From DASQFI01 sp035633215 (lineage in GTDB: Bacteria; Acidobacteriota; Vicinamibacteria; Vicinamibacterales; SCN-69-37), in the NCBI GenBank assembly GCA_035633215.1, contig DASQFI010000039.1, forward strand, positions 548,532-612,531: a DNA stretch of 64,000 nt, in the 5' to 3' direction. Each line of letters opens with the position of its first letter. The stretch's first letter is position 1. Positions 51,730-59,863 of this stretch are shown piece after piece. The translations under genes and the position numbers were made by a program. Under the pieces are notes generated by a model. That model was not told the origin of the DNA and did not search any database. It saw only the letters and a program-made list of their open reading frames with translations.

Positions 51730-52199
51730 CGCCGGATCACGTAGCCTGCGGCGACTTTGACGCCCGGCGACCTGCCGACGCGCATCTCGGCGTAGAGCCC
51801 GCTCGTGTGTTGAATCCCGATGACGGCGTTGACGTTGCCTTCAAGGATGTCGTTCTCGTCGAAGTCGTCGAAGATGAGGTTCGTGCCCACGCCGCCGCCG
51901 GCGTAGACCCGCCACTCGGTGTTTGGAATCCGGCTCCAATGGACGAGATCGAGATTGATCGCGACGAGCGTCAGGTCCGACCCGAAGCCAATCTCCGCGT
52001 TCGGGCGGAACGTCACGTTGTGACCGAGCGACGGTGTCTCGACGTGCGCGCCGACGAAGAACTGTTCAGGTCCGCCGCTCGCGCCGGCGCGGACGCCCAG
52101 GGTCGATTGGGTGTGGGGAACGTTCTGCGCTCGCGCCGGCGCGGCGGCCAGGCCGACGCACGCCGCGCCAAGAGCCATCACCAGTAGCCGTCGGATCAT
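51726..52199 (-). CDS. Small outer-membrane beta-barrel-like protein
   Basis: 157 residues. Signal peptide ending PARAQ, then about eight amphipathic strands with Gly/aromatic alternation (LGVRAGASGG, EQFFVGAHVE, WRVYAGGGVGTNLIF, LYAEMRVGR, VKVAAGYVIRR), the pattern of eight-stranded OmpA/OmpX-type barrels. Good GGAGGGAG ribosome site upstream. Function unknown. A short stub resembling the end of another barrel lies between it and rlmI. Confidence 0.8.
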   Translation of the reverse strand: MIRRLLVMALGAACVGLAAAPARAQNVPHTQSTLGVRAGASGGPEQFFVGAHVETPSLGHNVTFRPNAEIGFGSDLTLVAINLDLVHWSRIPNTEWRVYAGGGVGTNLIFDDFDENDILEGNVNAVIGIQHTSGLYAEMRVGRSPGVKVAAGYVIRR

Positions 52200-52230
52200 C
52201 TTGGTCTCCCTCCGGTAGGTTGAGCCACGG

Positions 52231-52281
52231 TCACTTGAAGGTGTATCCGACCCCGAATTCTATGTCAGGACTGTCGTTGAA
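52231..52281 (-). pseudogene. Possible C-terminal stub of an outer-membrane barrel protein
   Basis: Directly after the rlmI stop and in the same frame, the minus strand reads FNDSPDIEFGVGYTFK then TGA. The alternating aromatic pattern ending GYTFK is typical of the last strand of barrel proteins. The next gene encodes a barrel, so this may be the relic of a duplicated copy truncated by rearrangement. Confidence 0.35.
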
Positions 52282-53448
52282 TCAGGCCAGTTTTCGAAGG
52301 ATGAGACATTTCAGATAGTGCGTCTCGGGCACGCCAACGAGCACCGGGTGATCGCGCGCCTGCATGCGCTTTTCGACGAGCGCGACGACCGCGCGCGCGT
52401 CCGCCGCGGCATCCTCGAGAATCGCTTCGAACAGCGCCTCGTCCACGTTGTACGAGCAACTGCACGTCACGAGATGTCCGTCAGGCTCGAGCAGCTTCAG
52501 CGCGCGCAGGTTGATCTCCTTGTAACCGGCGACCGCCCGCTCGACCGCCGCGCGGTTTCGGGCAAACGCCGGCGGGTCGAGCACGATCGTGTGAAACCGC
52601 TCGCCCGACACCCCGAGCTCGCGGAGCTCGTCGAACACGTTGGCCTCACGCGCCTCCAGATTCGTCACCTGGTTCCGGGCGGCGTTCTCGCGGATGGCCG
52701 CCACCGCCGGAGCGGAGGAATCGAGCGCGAGCACCGAGTCGCACGCCGACGCCAGTTGCAGCGCGAACCCGCCCAGGTAGCTGAACCCATCGAGCGCGCG
52801 CCCACGCGCGTAACGCGCCGCGGCCGCGTGGTTCTCCTGCTGATCCAGGAACAGCCCGGTCTTCTGGCCGTGTCTCAGGTCCACGCGGTGCTGGATCCGG
52901 CCCTCCCTGACGTCGACGACGGCCGGCACCTCGCCGAAAACGACGTCGACCTTCTCCTCCAGTCCCTCGAGTCGCCGGACCTTGGGATCGTTGCGCGCCA
53001 GCACGCCCCGGGGCCGAACGATCTCGACGAGCAGCTCGACAATCACCGCGAGCCGTCGATCCATCCCCTGACTGAGCGTCTGCAGCACGAGCCAGTCGGC
53101 GTACCGGTCCACGATCAGCGCCGGCAGCCGATCCGCTTCGCCATGGACGAGCCGACAGGCCGTGCCATCGATCGCCAGGGACGCCCGATAGTCGACGGCC
53201 TGGCGCAGACGGTCCTGGAACAGCGCTCGCTCGTCGAAATGCGGCTCGGGCGAGCTCGAGAACATCCGCAGCGAGATCTGTGACGCATCGCTCCAGAACG
53301 CCCAGCCGAGCGGACGATCGCGCTCCGTCGTGACGCGGACGAGATCACCCGCCCGGGCGTCGCTCGACAGCACGTCTGATCGATAGACCCACGGGTGGTT
53401 GGCGCGAATCCGTTCCGCGCCGCGCCGGGAAATGACGACGGTGGACAT
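52282..53448 (-). CDS. rlmI: Class I rRNA methyltransferase (RlmI/RlmK-like, m5C)
   Basis: 388 residues: N-terminal PUA domain (about 1-75, ISRRGAERIRANHPWVY), a central EEHEI-like domain, and a Rossmann methyltransferase with GRALDGFSYLGGFALQLA, ALDSSAPAVAAIRENAARN and catalytic LDPPAFAR. RlmI methylates C1962 of 23S rRNA. The start is chosen to match the family N-terminus; an ATG six codons upstream is possible. Divergent from rpiB with 25 bases between starts. Confidence 0.9.
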   Translation of the reverse strand: MSTVVISRRGAERIRANHPWVYRSDVLSSDARAGDLVRVTTERDRPLGWAFWSDASQISLRMFSSSPEPHFDERALFQDRLRQAVDYRASLAIDGTACRLVHGEADRLPALIVDRYADWLVLQTLSQGMDRRLAVIVELLVEIVRPRGVLARNDPKVRRLEGLEEKVDVVFGEVPAVVDVREGRIQHRVDLRHGQKTGLFLDQQENHAAAARYARGRALDGFSYLGGFALQLASACDSVLALDSSAPAVAAIRENAARNQVTNLEAREANVFDELRELGVSGERFHTIVLDPPAFARNRAAVERAVAGYKEINLRALKLLEPDGHLVTCSCSYNVDEALFEAILEDAAADARAVVALVEKRMQARDHPVLVGVPETHYLKCLILRKLA

Positions 53449-53473
53449 GACGGCGTTTGTTATCATGCCCCGT

Positions 53474-53929
53474 ATGCGGATCGCGCTAGGCGCCGATCAT
53501 GCTGGCGTCGGCCTGAAAGATCAGATCAAGACGCTCCTCGACGAGCGCGGCGACGCCTACACCGACTTCGGAACCAGCAGCCGGGATCCGGTGGACTACC
53601 CGGACTTTGCCGTGAAGGTCGCGCGTGAAGTCGCCTCCGGCGCCTTCGATCGCGGCATTCTCTTCTGCGGGTCCGGCATCGGGATGGCCATTGCCGCGAA
53701 CAAAGTGGCCGGCATCCGCGCGGCGCCGGTCGTCGACGAGAACTCCACCCGGCTGAGCCGCGAACACAACGACGTGAACGTGCTGGCGCTGGGCGAGCGG
53801 GTCACGCCGCCGGACCAGGCCCGCAAGTTCGTCGAGGTGTTTCTCGACACGCCGTTTGCCGAGGGCCGGCACCGGCGGCGCATTGACAAGGTTGACAAGA
53901 TCGTCTCACTCGACACCTGCGCCGAATGA
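53474..53929 (+). CDS. rpiB: Ribose-5-phosphate isomerase B
   Basis: Interconverts ribose-5-phosphate and ribulose-5-phosphate. 151 residues. Motifs: MRIALGADHAGV, catalytic Cys region GILFCGSGIGMAIAANK, and SREHNDVNVLALG. A TATCAT -10-like element ends 7 bases before the ATG, so the mRNA may be leaderless. An in-frame ATG three codons upstream is possible. Overlaps glyA as ATGA; the rpiB-glyA pairing is frequent in bacteria. Confidence 0.95.
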   Translation: MRIALGADHAGVGLKDQIKTLLDERGDAYTDFGTSSRDPVDYPDFAVKVAREVASGAFDRGILFCGSGIGMAIAANKVAGIRAAPVVDENSTRLSREHNDVNVLALGERVTPPDQARKFVEVFLDTPFAEGRHRRRIDKVDKIVSLDTCAE

Positions 53930-55182
53930 CCCATCTTTCCGCCGTCGATCCCGCCATTGCCGCGGCTATCCAGAACGAGGTCCGCCGCCAGGAAGACGGC
54001 CTCGAACTGATCGCGTCCGAGAACTTCGTCAGCCTCGCCGTCCTCGAGGCGACCGGATGCGTGATGACGAACAAGTACGCCGAGGGCTATCCAGGCAAGC
54101 GCTACTACGGCGGCTGCGAGTTCGTGGACGTCGCCGAGTCGCTCGCGATCGAGCGCGCCAAAGAGCTGTTTGGCGGCGACCATGTGAACGTCCAGCCGCA
54201 CTCGGGCGCGCAGGCCAACATGGCCGTCTACATGGCCGTCCTCAAGCCCGGCGAGACGATGCTCGGCATGAACCTGGCGCATGGCGGACACCTCACCCAC
54301 GGCCATCCGCTCAACTTCTCCGGGAAGTACTTCAAGATCGTTCCGTACGGCGTGACGAAGACGGATGAGCGCATCGACTACGACGAGCTCGCCCGCCTCG
54401 CCGCCGAGCACAAGCCCAGGCTCGTGGTCGTCGGCGCCAGCGCCTATCCGAGACGCTTTGACTTCGCCCGTATCCGCGCGATTGCCGACGACGTCGGCGC
54501 GCTCGTGATGACGGACATGGCGCATATCGCCGGGCTCGTGGCCGCCGGCGAACATCCCAATCCGGTGCCGCACTCGGATTTCGTCACCACCACCACGCAC
54601 AAGACGCTGCGCGGGCCGCGCGGCGGCCTGATCATCTGCCGCGCGCAGTTTGCAAAGGACCTGGACCGCTCGCTGTTCCCGGGTGTGCAGGGCGGGCCGC
54701 TGATGCACGTCATCGCCGCCAAGGCCGTGTGTCTCAAGGAAGCGCTCGCGCCCGAGTTCAAGGCGTACCAGCAGCAGATCGTCAAGAACGCCGCGCGTCT
54801 GGCGAGCGGGCTGTCGGGCGCCGGGTTCCGGCTGGTCAGCGGCGGCACGGACAACCATCTGATGCTCGTGGACGTGTTCTCGCGCGGGCTCACCGGCAAG
54901 GTCGCGGAAGCCGCGCTCGGCCGGGCCGGCATCACGGTCAACAAGAACGCGATTCCGTTCGATCAGCACCCTCCGCTCGTGGCGAGCGGCGTCCGCATCG
55001 GGACGCCGGCCGTGACGACGCGGGGCTTGAAGGAAGCGGAGATGGACGTCGTCGCCGGCCTGATTGCGCGCGTGCTGTCGGCGCCCGACGACGAGGGTGT
55101 GGCGCGGGCGGTCCGAGACGAGGTGCTGTCGATCTGCCGGAAGCATCCGCTGTACCCGGAGCTGATGATGGGTACTCTGTAG
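53926..55182 (+). CDS. glyA: Serine hydroxymethyltransferase
   Basis: PLP enzyme interconverting serine and glycine and charging tetrahydrofolate with one-carbon units. 418 residues, full length. LIASENF, YPGKRYYGGCEFVD, HGGHLTHGH and the PLP-Lys motif TTTTHKTLRGPRGG are intact. Its stop codon TAG is formed by the first bases of a GTAGGGCGG spacer element. Links with folC and the cyclodeaminase-family gene in folate metabolism. Confidence 0.97.
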   Translation: MTHLSAVDPAIAAAIQNEVRRQEDGLELIASENFVSLAVLEATGCVMTNKYAEGYPGKRYYGGCEFVDVAESLAIERAKELFGGDHVNVQPHSGAQANMAVYMAVLKPGETMLGMNLAHGGHLTHGHPLNFSGKYFKIVPYGVTKTDERIDYDELARLAAEHKPRLVVVGASAYPRRFDFARIRAIADDVGALVMTDMAHIAGLVAAGEHPNPVPHSDFVTTTTHKTLRGPRGGLIICRAQFAKDLDRSLFPGVQGGPLMHVIAAKAVCLKEALAPEFKAYQQQIVKNAARLASGLSGAGFRLVSGGTDNHLMLVDVFSRGLTGKVAEAALGRAGITVNKNAIPFDQHPPLVASGVRIGTPAVTTRGLKEAEMDVVAGLIARVLSAPDDEGVARAVRDEVLSICRKHPLYPELMMGTL

Positions 55183-55234
55183 GGCGGATTGGTCCGCAAA
55201 TCCGCCGGCGCATTTGAAATTCAATCCGCCCTAC
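55179..55234. repeat. REP-like element GTAGGGCGGATTG...CAATCCGCCCTAC
   Basis: Perfect 13-base inverted repeat (55179-55191 and 55222-55234) around a 30-base centre, which also contains a partial AATCCGCC. It starts within the glyA stop codon and ends 5 bases before the dinG-like ATG. GTAGGGCGGATT-type repeats are a widespread spacer family in high-GC bacteria; related half-sites occur at 35966-35974 and 44049-44076. Confidence 0.75.
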
Positions 55235-55239
55235 GAAAT

Positions 55240-57252
55240 ATGTCTGATGCTCCCCTGCACGATCGCGTCGAGGCGGCATTCGGAAAGACGGGGCCGCTTG
55301 CCGCGGCCTTCGATGGATACGAGCCCCGCCCGGGTCAGCAGCAGCTGGCCGGCGAAGTCGCGCGCACGTTGGCGTCGGGCGGCACGCTCGTCGCCGAAGC
55401 CGGCACCGGCACGGGAAAGACGCTCGCGTATCTCGTCCCGGCGGTCCTCGCCGGCAAGCGCGTCCTGATCTCCACCGGCACGCGCACGCTCCAGGATCAG
55501 GTGTTCTACAAGGATCTGCCGGCGCTTTCGCGTGCGCTCGGCCGGGAAATCCGCGCCGCGTATATGAAGGGCCGGACCAACTACCTCTGCCGGCATCGCT
55601 TCGGGGCCGTTCGCGCCGTCGAAGACAGTCTGACCGTCGAGGAGAAAACGTGGCTCGCGCGCATCACCGAATGGGCAGCGGTCACCGAGACGGGCGACCG
55701 CGCCGAGATTGAGGATCTTCCGGACGACCTGACGTTCTGGAATGACCTCACGTCCACGAGCGAGCAATGTCTCGGCCGGGAGTGTCCGGAGTATCTGGAC
55801 TGCTTCATCACGCAGATGCGCGACCGCGCCGTGTCGGCCGACGTGGTCATCGTCAACCATCACCTGCTCTGCGCCGACGCGTCCGTCCGCCAGGGAAGCT
55901 ACGGCGCCGTCGTGCCCGACTGCGAGCTGGCGATCATCGACGAGGCGCACCAGCTCGAAGACGTCGTCACGCAGTACTTCGGCGTGTCGCTGAGCACCTA
56001 CCGCATCGACGAATTCGTGCGAGACGCCGAACGCGCGTTGGCGAGCGCGCCCGACGAGAACGAGCGCGACCAGTTCGCGCTGGCCGCCTCCGACACGCAC
56101 CTCGCGTCGGCCGTTGGCGATGCGGCGCGTGAGCTGTTCGATCTCGCGCGAAGGGAGCTGCGCCGGAACAGGGCCGGGAACGATCGGGTGACCCTCACGG
56201 CCGAGATCGCGGCCCAACTCGACGAGGCGGGGCACGCGCTTGCCGGTGCCTTCGACCGCGTCAGGGCCGCCATCCGCGGCCGGACGGATGGGCCTGAAGA
56301 GTTACAGGCCATTGTCGCCCGCGCGACCACCTTGCGGCAGGAGCTGGCGCTCGTGCTGGACGTCGGCGATCCGAAGTTCGTGCACTTCATCGAGGGCCGC
56401 GGCCGAGGCGTGTTCCTCCGCGCGGCGCCGATCGACGTCGCCGACATCGTGCGGGAGACGGTCCTCGGCGGCCGCGCCGCGACGGTGCTCACGTCGGCGA
56501 CGCTCGCGGTCGAGTCCTCGTTCGACTACGTGCTCGGCCGGCTCGGCGTGCCCGACGCGCGGACCGTTCGCCTGCCGTCGGAGTTCGACTTTCGCACGCA
56601 AAGCGTGCTGTTTCTCCCGTCGGACATGCCCGACCCGCGGTCGCCCGACTTCAACGCCGCCGCGGCATGGGTGGTCGCGGAGATTCTCGAGCGCACGCGC
56701 GGGCGAGCGTTCGTCCTTTTCACGTCGTACGGAGCCATGCGCGAGGTCCATGAGCGGCTCGCGCGACGCGTCGGGTGGCCCCTGCTCGTCCAGGGCACCG
56801 CGCCCCGCACCGCGCTCCTGCGCGATTTCCGCGCGACGCCGAATGCGGTGCTGCTTGCGACCTCGAGCTTCTGGCAGGGCGTGGACGTCGCCGGCGAAGC
56901 GCTGAGCTGCGTGATCATCGACCGGCTGCCGTTCGCCTCGCCCGCCGATCCCCTCGTGGCGGCGCGGATCGCGGCCATCCAGGCGCGAGGCGGCCAGCCC
57001 TTCAACGAATATCAGGTGCCGCTGGCCACGCTGACGCTGTTGCAGGGCCTCGGGCGCCTCATCCGCACGCGCGCCGATCGCGGCGTGCTGGCCGTCCTCG
57101 ATCCGCGCCTGACGCGCATGAGCTACGGCCGGAGGTTTCTCGCGTCGCTGCCGCCCTCGCCGATGACAGACAGTCTCGATGTCATAGGGCGATTCTTCGA
57201 AGAGACTCAGAACTCAGAACTTAGAACTCAGAGCTTGGACTCACAACGTTGA
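55240..57252 (+). CDS. DinG/XPD-like iron-sulfur helicase
   Basis: 670-residue superfamily 2 helicase. Walker A AEAGTGTGKTLAYL, DEAH box AIIDEAHQLED, four cysteines in the first domain (YLCRH, EQCLGRECPEYLDCF) for an Fe-S cluster, and C-terminal motifs VLTSATL, ATSSFWQGVDVAGE and LLQGLGRLIRTRADRG (motif VI). DinG/YoaA-type enzymes unwind 5'-3' and help resolve stalled forks or R-loops. It lacks the extra exonuclease domain of Gram-positive DinG. No SOS box was seen. Confidence 0.9.
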   Translation: MSDAPLHDRVEAAFGKTGPLAAAFDGYEPRPGQQQLAGEVARTLASGGTLVAEAGTGTGKTLAYLVPAVLAGKRVLISTGTRTLQDQVFYKDLPALSRALGREIRAAYMKGRTNYLCRHRFGAVRAVEDSLTVEEKTWLARITEWAAVTETGDRAEIEDLPDDLTFWNDLTSTSEQCLGRECPEYLDCFITQMRDRAVSADVVIVNHHLLCADASVRQGSYGAVVPDCELAIIDEAHQLEDVVTQYFGVSLSTYRIDEFVRDAERALASAPDENERDQFALAASDTHLASAVGDAARELFDLARRELRRNRAGNDRVTLTAEIAAQLDEAGHALAGAFDRVRAAIRGRTDGPEELQAIVARATTLRQELALVLDVGDPKFVHFIEGRGRGVFLRAAPIDVADIVRETVLGGRAATVLTSATLAVESSFDYVLGRLGVPDARTVRLPSEFDFRTQSVLFLPSDMPDPRSPDFNAAAAWVVAEILERTRGRAFVLFTSYGAMREVHERLARRVGWPLLVQGTAPRTALLRDFRATPNAVLLATSSFWQGVDVAGEALSCVIIDRLPFASPADPLVAARIAAIQARGGQPFNEYQVPLATLTLLQGLGRLIRTRADRGVLAVLDPRLTRMSYGRRFLASLPPSPMTDSLDVIGRFFEETQNSELRTQSLDSQR

Positions 57253-57457
57253 CCAGGCGGGACGATCACGAACGTACAGCGCGATTTTCAGCGAGCCGAT
57301 GCCGACAGGCTTGCAGGCCCTACCAGAACCGATAATCAATGAAGACCCCCGAGCCGGGGCGTAGAGCCAATCCAGACCCCGAAATCGCCCAACAGGACGG
57401 TTTTTTTTGGACCTTGACCCATCCTGTCAGACCCCGCATGGTAGATTCGGGCCCGTA
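57253..57457. other. Low-coding gap with GACCCC-type repeats before the methylase gene
   Basis: No supported gene. It contains CAGACCCC twice (near 57375 and 57428), an imperfect inverted repeat ACAGGACGG/CCATCCTGT around a run of eight T (57395-57427), and on the minus strand a peptide end VFIDYRFW at 57320 resembling a last barrel strand. The mix looks like the edge of an inserted cassette. Confidence 0.4.
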
Positions 57458-58288
57458 ATGAGGGCCGCCGCAAGGACGATCGATGAGATTGAAGCCGCCG
57501 AGTCGGAGCCGGTACGACCGCCCCTGAAATGGGCAGGCGGCAAACGTTGGCAAGTCCAGCATTTACTCGAGTATTGGGGGCCTCTGAAGAACCGCAGGCT
57601 AGTCGAGCCGTTTGCGGGCGGTCTGGCGGTAACCCTGGGCCTGCAACCGACGAAGGCGCTGCTCAACGACATCAACCCACACCTGATCAACTTCTACACC
57701 TGGCTGAGGAATGGTCTGGTCATCAACGAGAAGTTCGACCACAGTGAGAAGGCGTACTATCGGGCGCGAAAGCGGTTCAACGACCTGCTAACGGCGGGGA
57801 AGCAAGACACCGCGGAAGCGGCCGGATTGTTCTACTACCTGAACCGAACAGGGTATAACGGACTTTGCCGCTTCAATCGCAGCGGCCGATTCAACGTTCC
57901 GTTCGGGCAACACCCGACGCTCAACTACAAGTACGACTTCACCGAGTTCAAGGCAGTTTTCGCCGACTGGACCTTCATGAACACCCACTTCAAGCAGGTC
58001 CCAATTGAGCCGACTGACTTCGTTTACGCTGATCCGCCGTACGATGTCGAGTTCACAAAGTACTCAAAGGACGGCTTCAGCTGGGATGACCAGCTCGAAG
58101 CAGCGGAGTGGCTTTCAAAGCATGACGGTCCGGTCATTCTCTCGAACCAGGCAACGAAGCGGATCATGGACGAGTACACCCGCCTCGGCTTCGCCGTCCG
58201 GACTCTGGACGCCCCGCGCAAGATCAGCTGCACTGGAGATCGCAGCCCCGCAGTAGAGGTCTTGGCGATACGCAACCTTCCGACATGA
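57458..58288 (+). CDS. D12-class N6-adenine DNA methyltransferase (Dam family)
   Basis: 276 residues. Motif order of the alpha/Dam class: PPLKWAGGKRWQ at the N-terminus (AdoMet-binding), LVEPFAGGLAVTL, the DRVNKGK-less central target-recognition domain with YYLNRTGYNGLCRFN, and catalytic DPPY in VYADPPYDVEF. GATC-type specificity is typical of this class but not proven here. Overlaps the next gene as ATGA, so it forms a two-gene cassette with a putative nuclease. Base composition is visibly less GC-rich than neighbours, suggesting transfer. Confidence 0.92.
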   Translation: MRAAARTIDEIEAAESEPVRPPLKWAGGKRWQVQHLLEYWGPLKNRRLVEPFAGGLAVTLGLQPTKALLNDINPHLINFYTWLRNGLVINEKFDHSEKAYYRARKRFNDLLTAGKQDTAEAAGLFYYLNRTGYNGLCRFNRSGRFNVPFGQHPTLNYKYDFTEFKAVFADWTFMNTHFKQVPIEPTDFVYADPPYDVEFTKYSKDGFSWDDQLEAAEWLSKHDGPVILSNQATKRIMDEYTRLGFAVRTLDAPRKISCTGDRSPAVEVLAIRNLPT

Positions 58289-58701
58289 GTCCTGGCAGCA
58301 CCCGCACGGGCGGTGTGTTGGAGCGCATGATTCTGCCAGCGCTTGATGAGGGTGGATATACCTACGAAACGCAAGTGTTGCTCGGCCGGCGTCTGGGCCT
58401 GGGCAGGCACGTCGTCGATGCCGTCGCGCACAAAGCCGGCCGCAACGTCCTCATTTCTCTTAAATGGCAGCAGGTCTCCGGCACCGCAGAGCAAAAAGTG
58501 CCGTTCGAAGTCATCTGCCTGCTCGAAGCGCTTCAAACTGGAGAACACGACAAAGCGTATCTAGTCCTCGGCGGCGAAGGCTGGACGCTGCGGAACTTCT
58601 ACACCGCCGGCGGGCTGAAGCCCTTCCTGGTCGATTCAGAGAAGGTCGATGTCGTTACGCTCGAGGGATTCGTCGGTCGAGCCAATCAAGGAAAGCTCTA
58701 A
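58285..58701 (+). CDS. Putative PD-(D/E)XK restriction endonuclease partner of the methylase
   Basis: 138 residues, no signal or membrane segment. VLERMILPALDEGGY, then GRHVVDAVAHKAGRNVLISLKWQ, which fits a PD-(D/E)XK core (Asp in VVDAV, Lys in ISLKW with Ser replacing the usual Glu), followed by SGTAEQKVPFEVI and YLVLGGEGWTL. Small single-domain proteins of this type accompany D12 methylases in other bacteria. Overlap with the methylase by four bases supports a type II restriction-modification pair. Cleavage activity and site are unknown. Confidence 0.65.
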   Translation: MSPGSTRTGGVLERMILPALDEGGYTYETQVLLGRRLGLGRHVVDAVAHKAGRNVLISLKWQQVSGTAEQKVPFEVICLLEALQTGEHDKAYLVLGGEGWTLRNFYTAGGLKPFLVDSEKVDVVTLEGFVGRANQGKL

Positions 58702-58817
58702 AATGCCTCGGCGTGCCCCGCCCACAGGGTCCACAGCCGCGGCACCTGCCAGCGCTTGCCGACGGCCCACTTGAGGGGTGGGAGCAGCGCGCCGGGGCGG
58801 TCGAGTGGACCGTGCAT
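58698..58817 (-). pseudogene. 39-codon N-terminal stub of a second D12 adenine methylase
   Basis: Minus-strand reading from an ATG gives a peptide containing PPLKWAVGKRWQV, which matches the PPLKWAGGKRWQV start of the intact methylase 1.1 kb away, then diverges and hits TAG at the edge of the cassette. The stub has GC-rich codons unlike the cassette gene, so it is a different, older homologue rather than a recent copy. It is probably the remains of a resident methylase cut by the incoming cassette. Confidence 0.65.
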
Positions 58818-58874
58818 CGCGCCGCACGTGTATCGCCCCGGGTGTAAACTTGAACGGCTACTGAGGAGGCACCC

Positions 58875-59855
58875 ATGAAGCGCAGCACATCCGTCCGAGC
58901 GATCGTGGTCGGGGCGGTGGCCGTCCTGCTGGCCGCGTGGGCGACCACGGCATCGGCGCAGACCGGAAACCTGCGCGGCAAGGTGGTCGACTCGAGCGGC
59001 AAGCCAGTGGACCAGGCCGAAGTCATTTTTGATTTCGTCGGCGACTACAACCGCCAGCTGAAGACCTTGACCGACAAAACCGGCGAATGGATTCGAGCGG
59101 GCATGCCGACCGGCCAGTGGAAGATCACCGTCAAGAAATTCGACATGGTGGGTGAGGTCACTGCGCGCGTGGCCTTGAACGAGATGGTGCGCGTCGCCGA
59201 TATCACGATCGGCAAACCCGGCGCCGCGGGCGCGGCCAAGCCAACCTCGGTCACCCCCGAGGAAGCGGAAAAGCTGAAGAAGCGCGCCGCGCTGCTCGAC
59301 AAGCTCTCGGCCGAGGCCAACGCGTCGCTCGAGGCCGGCAACTACGACGATGCGATCGCCAAGGTCGAGGCGATCATGAAGGAAATCGGTACGTGCGCGC
59401 CGTGTCACGCGAAAATCGGCGACATCCAGCTCAAGAAGGGCGACCTCGACGCGGCCGAAAAGGCCTATCTCGCGGCGATCGCCGCCGACGAGAAGCTGCC
59501 GGGCCCGTATGCCGCGCTGGCGACGCTCTACAACCAGCAAAAGAAGTTCGCCGAAGCCGAGAAGATGAGCACCAAGGCGAACGAGCTGGCCGGGGACGCC
59601 GGAGATGCCAACTCCGTGTTCAACCAGGGCATCATCCTGTGGAACCAGAGCAAGATCCCCGAGGCCAAGATCCAGTTCGAGAAAGCCACCAAGCTCGACC
59701 CGAAGCTCGCCGAAGCGCACTACTGGTACGGCATGGCGCTCGTGAACGAAGGCAAGTTGCCGGAAGCCAAAGCGCCGTTCACCGAGTACTTGAAGCTAGC
59801 GCCGACCGGTCAGTACGCCGACACCGCGAAAGCGATTCTCGCGACGATCAAGTAG
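58875..59855 (+). CDS. Secreted protein with carboxypeptidase-regulatory-like and TPR domains
   Basis: 326 residues from an ATG with GAGGAGG 5 bases upstream. Signal peptide ending ASAQ; an Ig-like CarboxypepD_reg domain (about 30-115, LRGKVVDSSGKPVDQAEV); then about four TPRs (about 140-320). An isolated CAPCH at about residue 174 has the form of a haem c attachment motif (CXXCH), but it lies inside a TPR helix pair and there is only one, so it may instead bind metal or be incidental. Typical of the many beta-sandwich/TPR periplasmic proteins of acidobacteria. Confidence 0.85.
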   Translation: MKRSTSVRAIVVGAVAVLLAAWATTASAQTGNLRGKVVDSSGKPVDQAEVIFDFVGDYNRQLKTLTDKTGEWIRAGMPTGQWKITVKKFDMVGEVTARVALNEMVRVADITIGKPGAAGAAKPTSVTPEEAEKLKKRAALLDKLSAEANASLEAGNYDDAIAKVEAIMKEIGTCAPCHAKIGDIQLKKGDLDAAEKAYLAAIAADEKLPGPYAALATLYNQQKKFAEAEKMSTKANELAGDAGDANSVFNQGIILWNQSKIPEAKIQFEKATKLDPKLAEAHYWYGMALVNEGKLPEAKAPFTEYLKLAPTGQYADTAKAILATIK

Positions 59856-59863
59856 GCCCGCCG

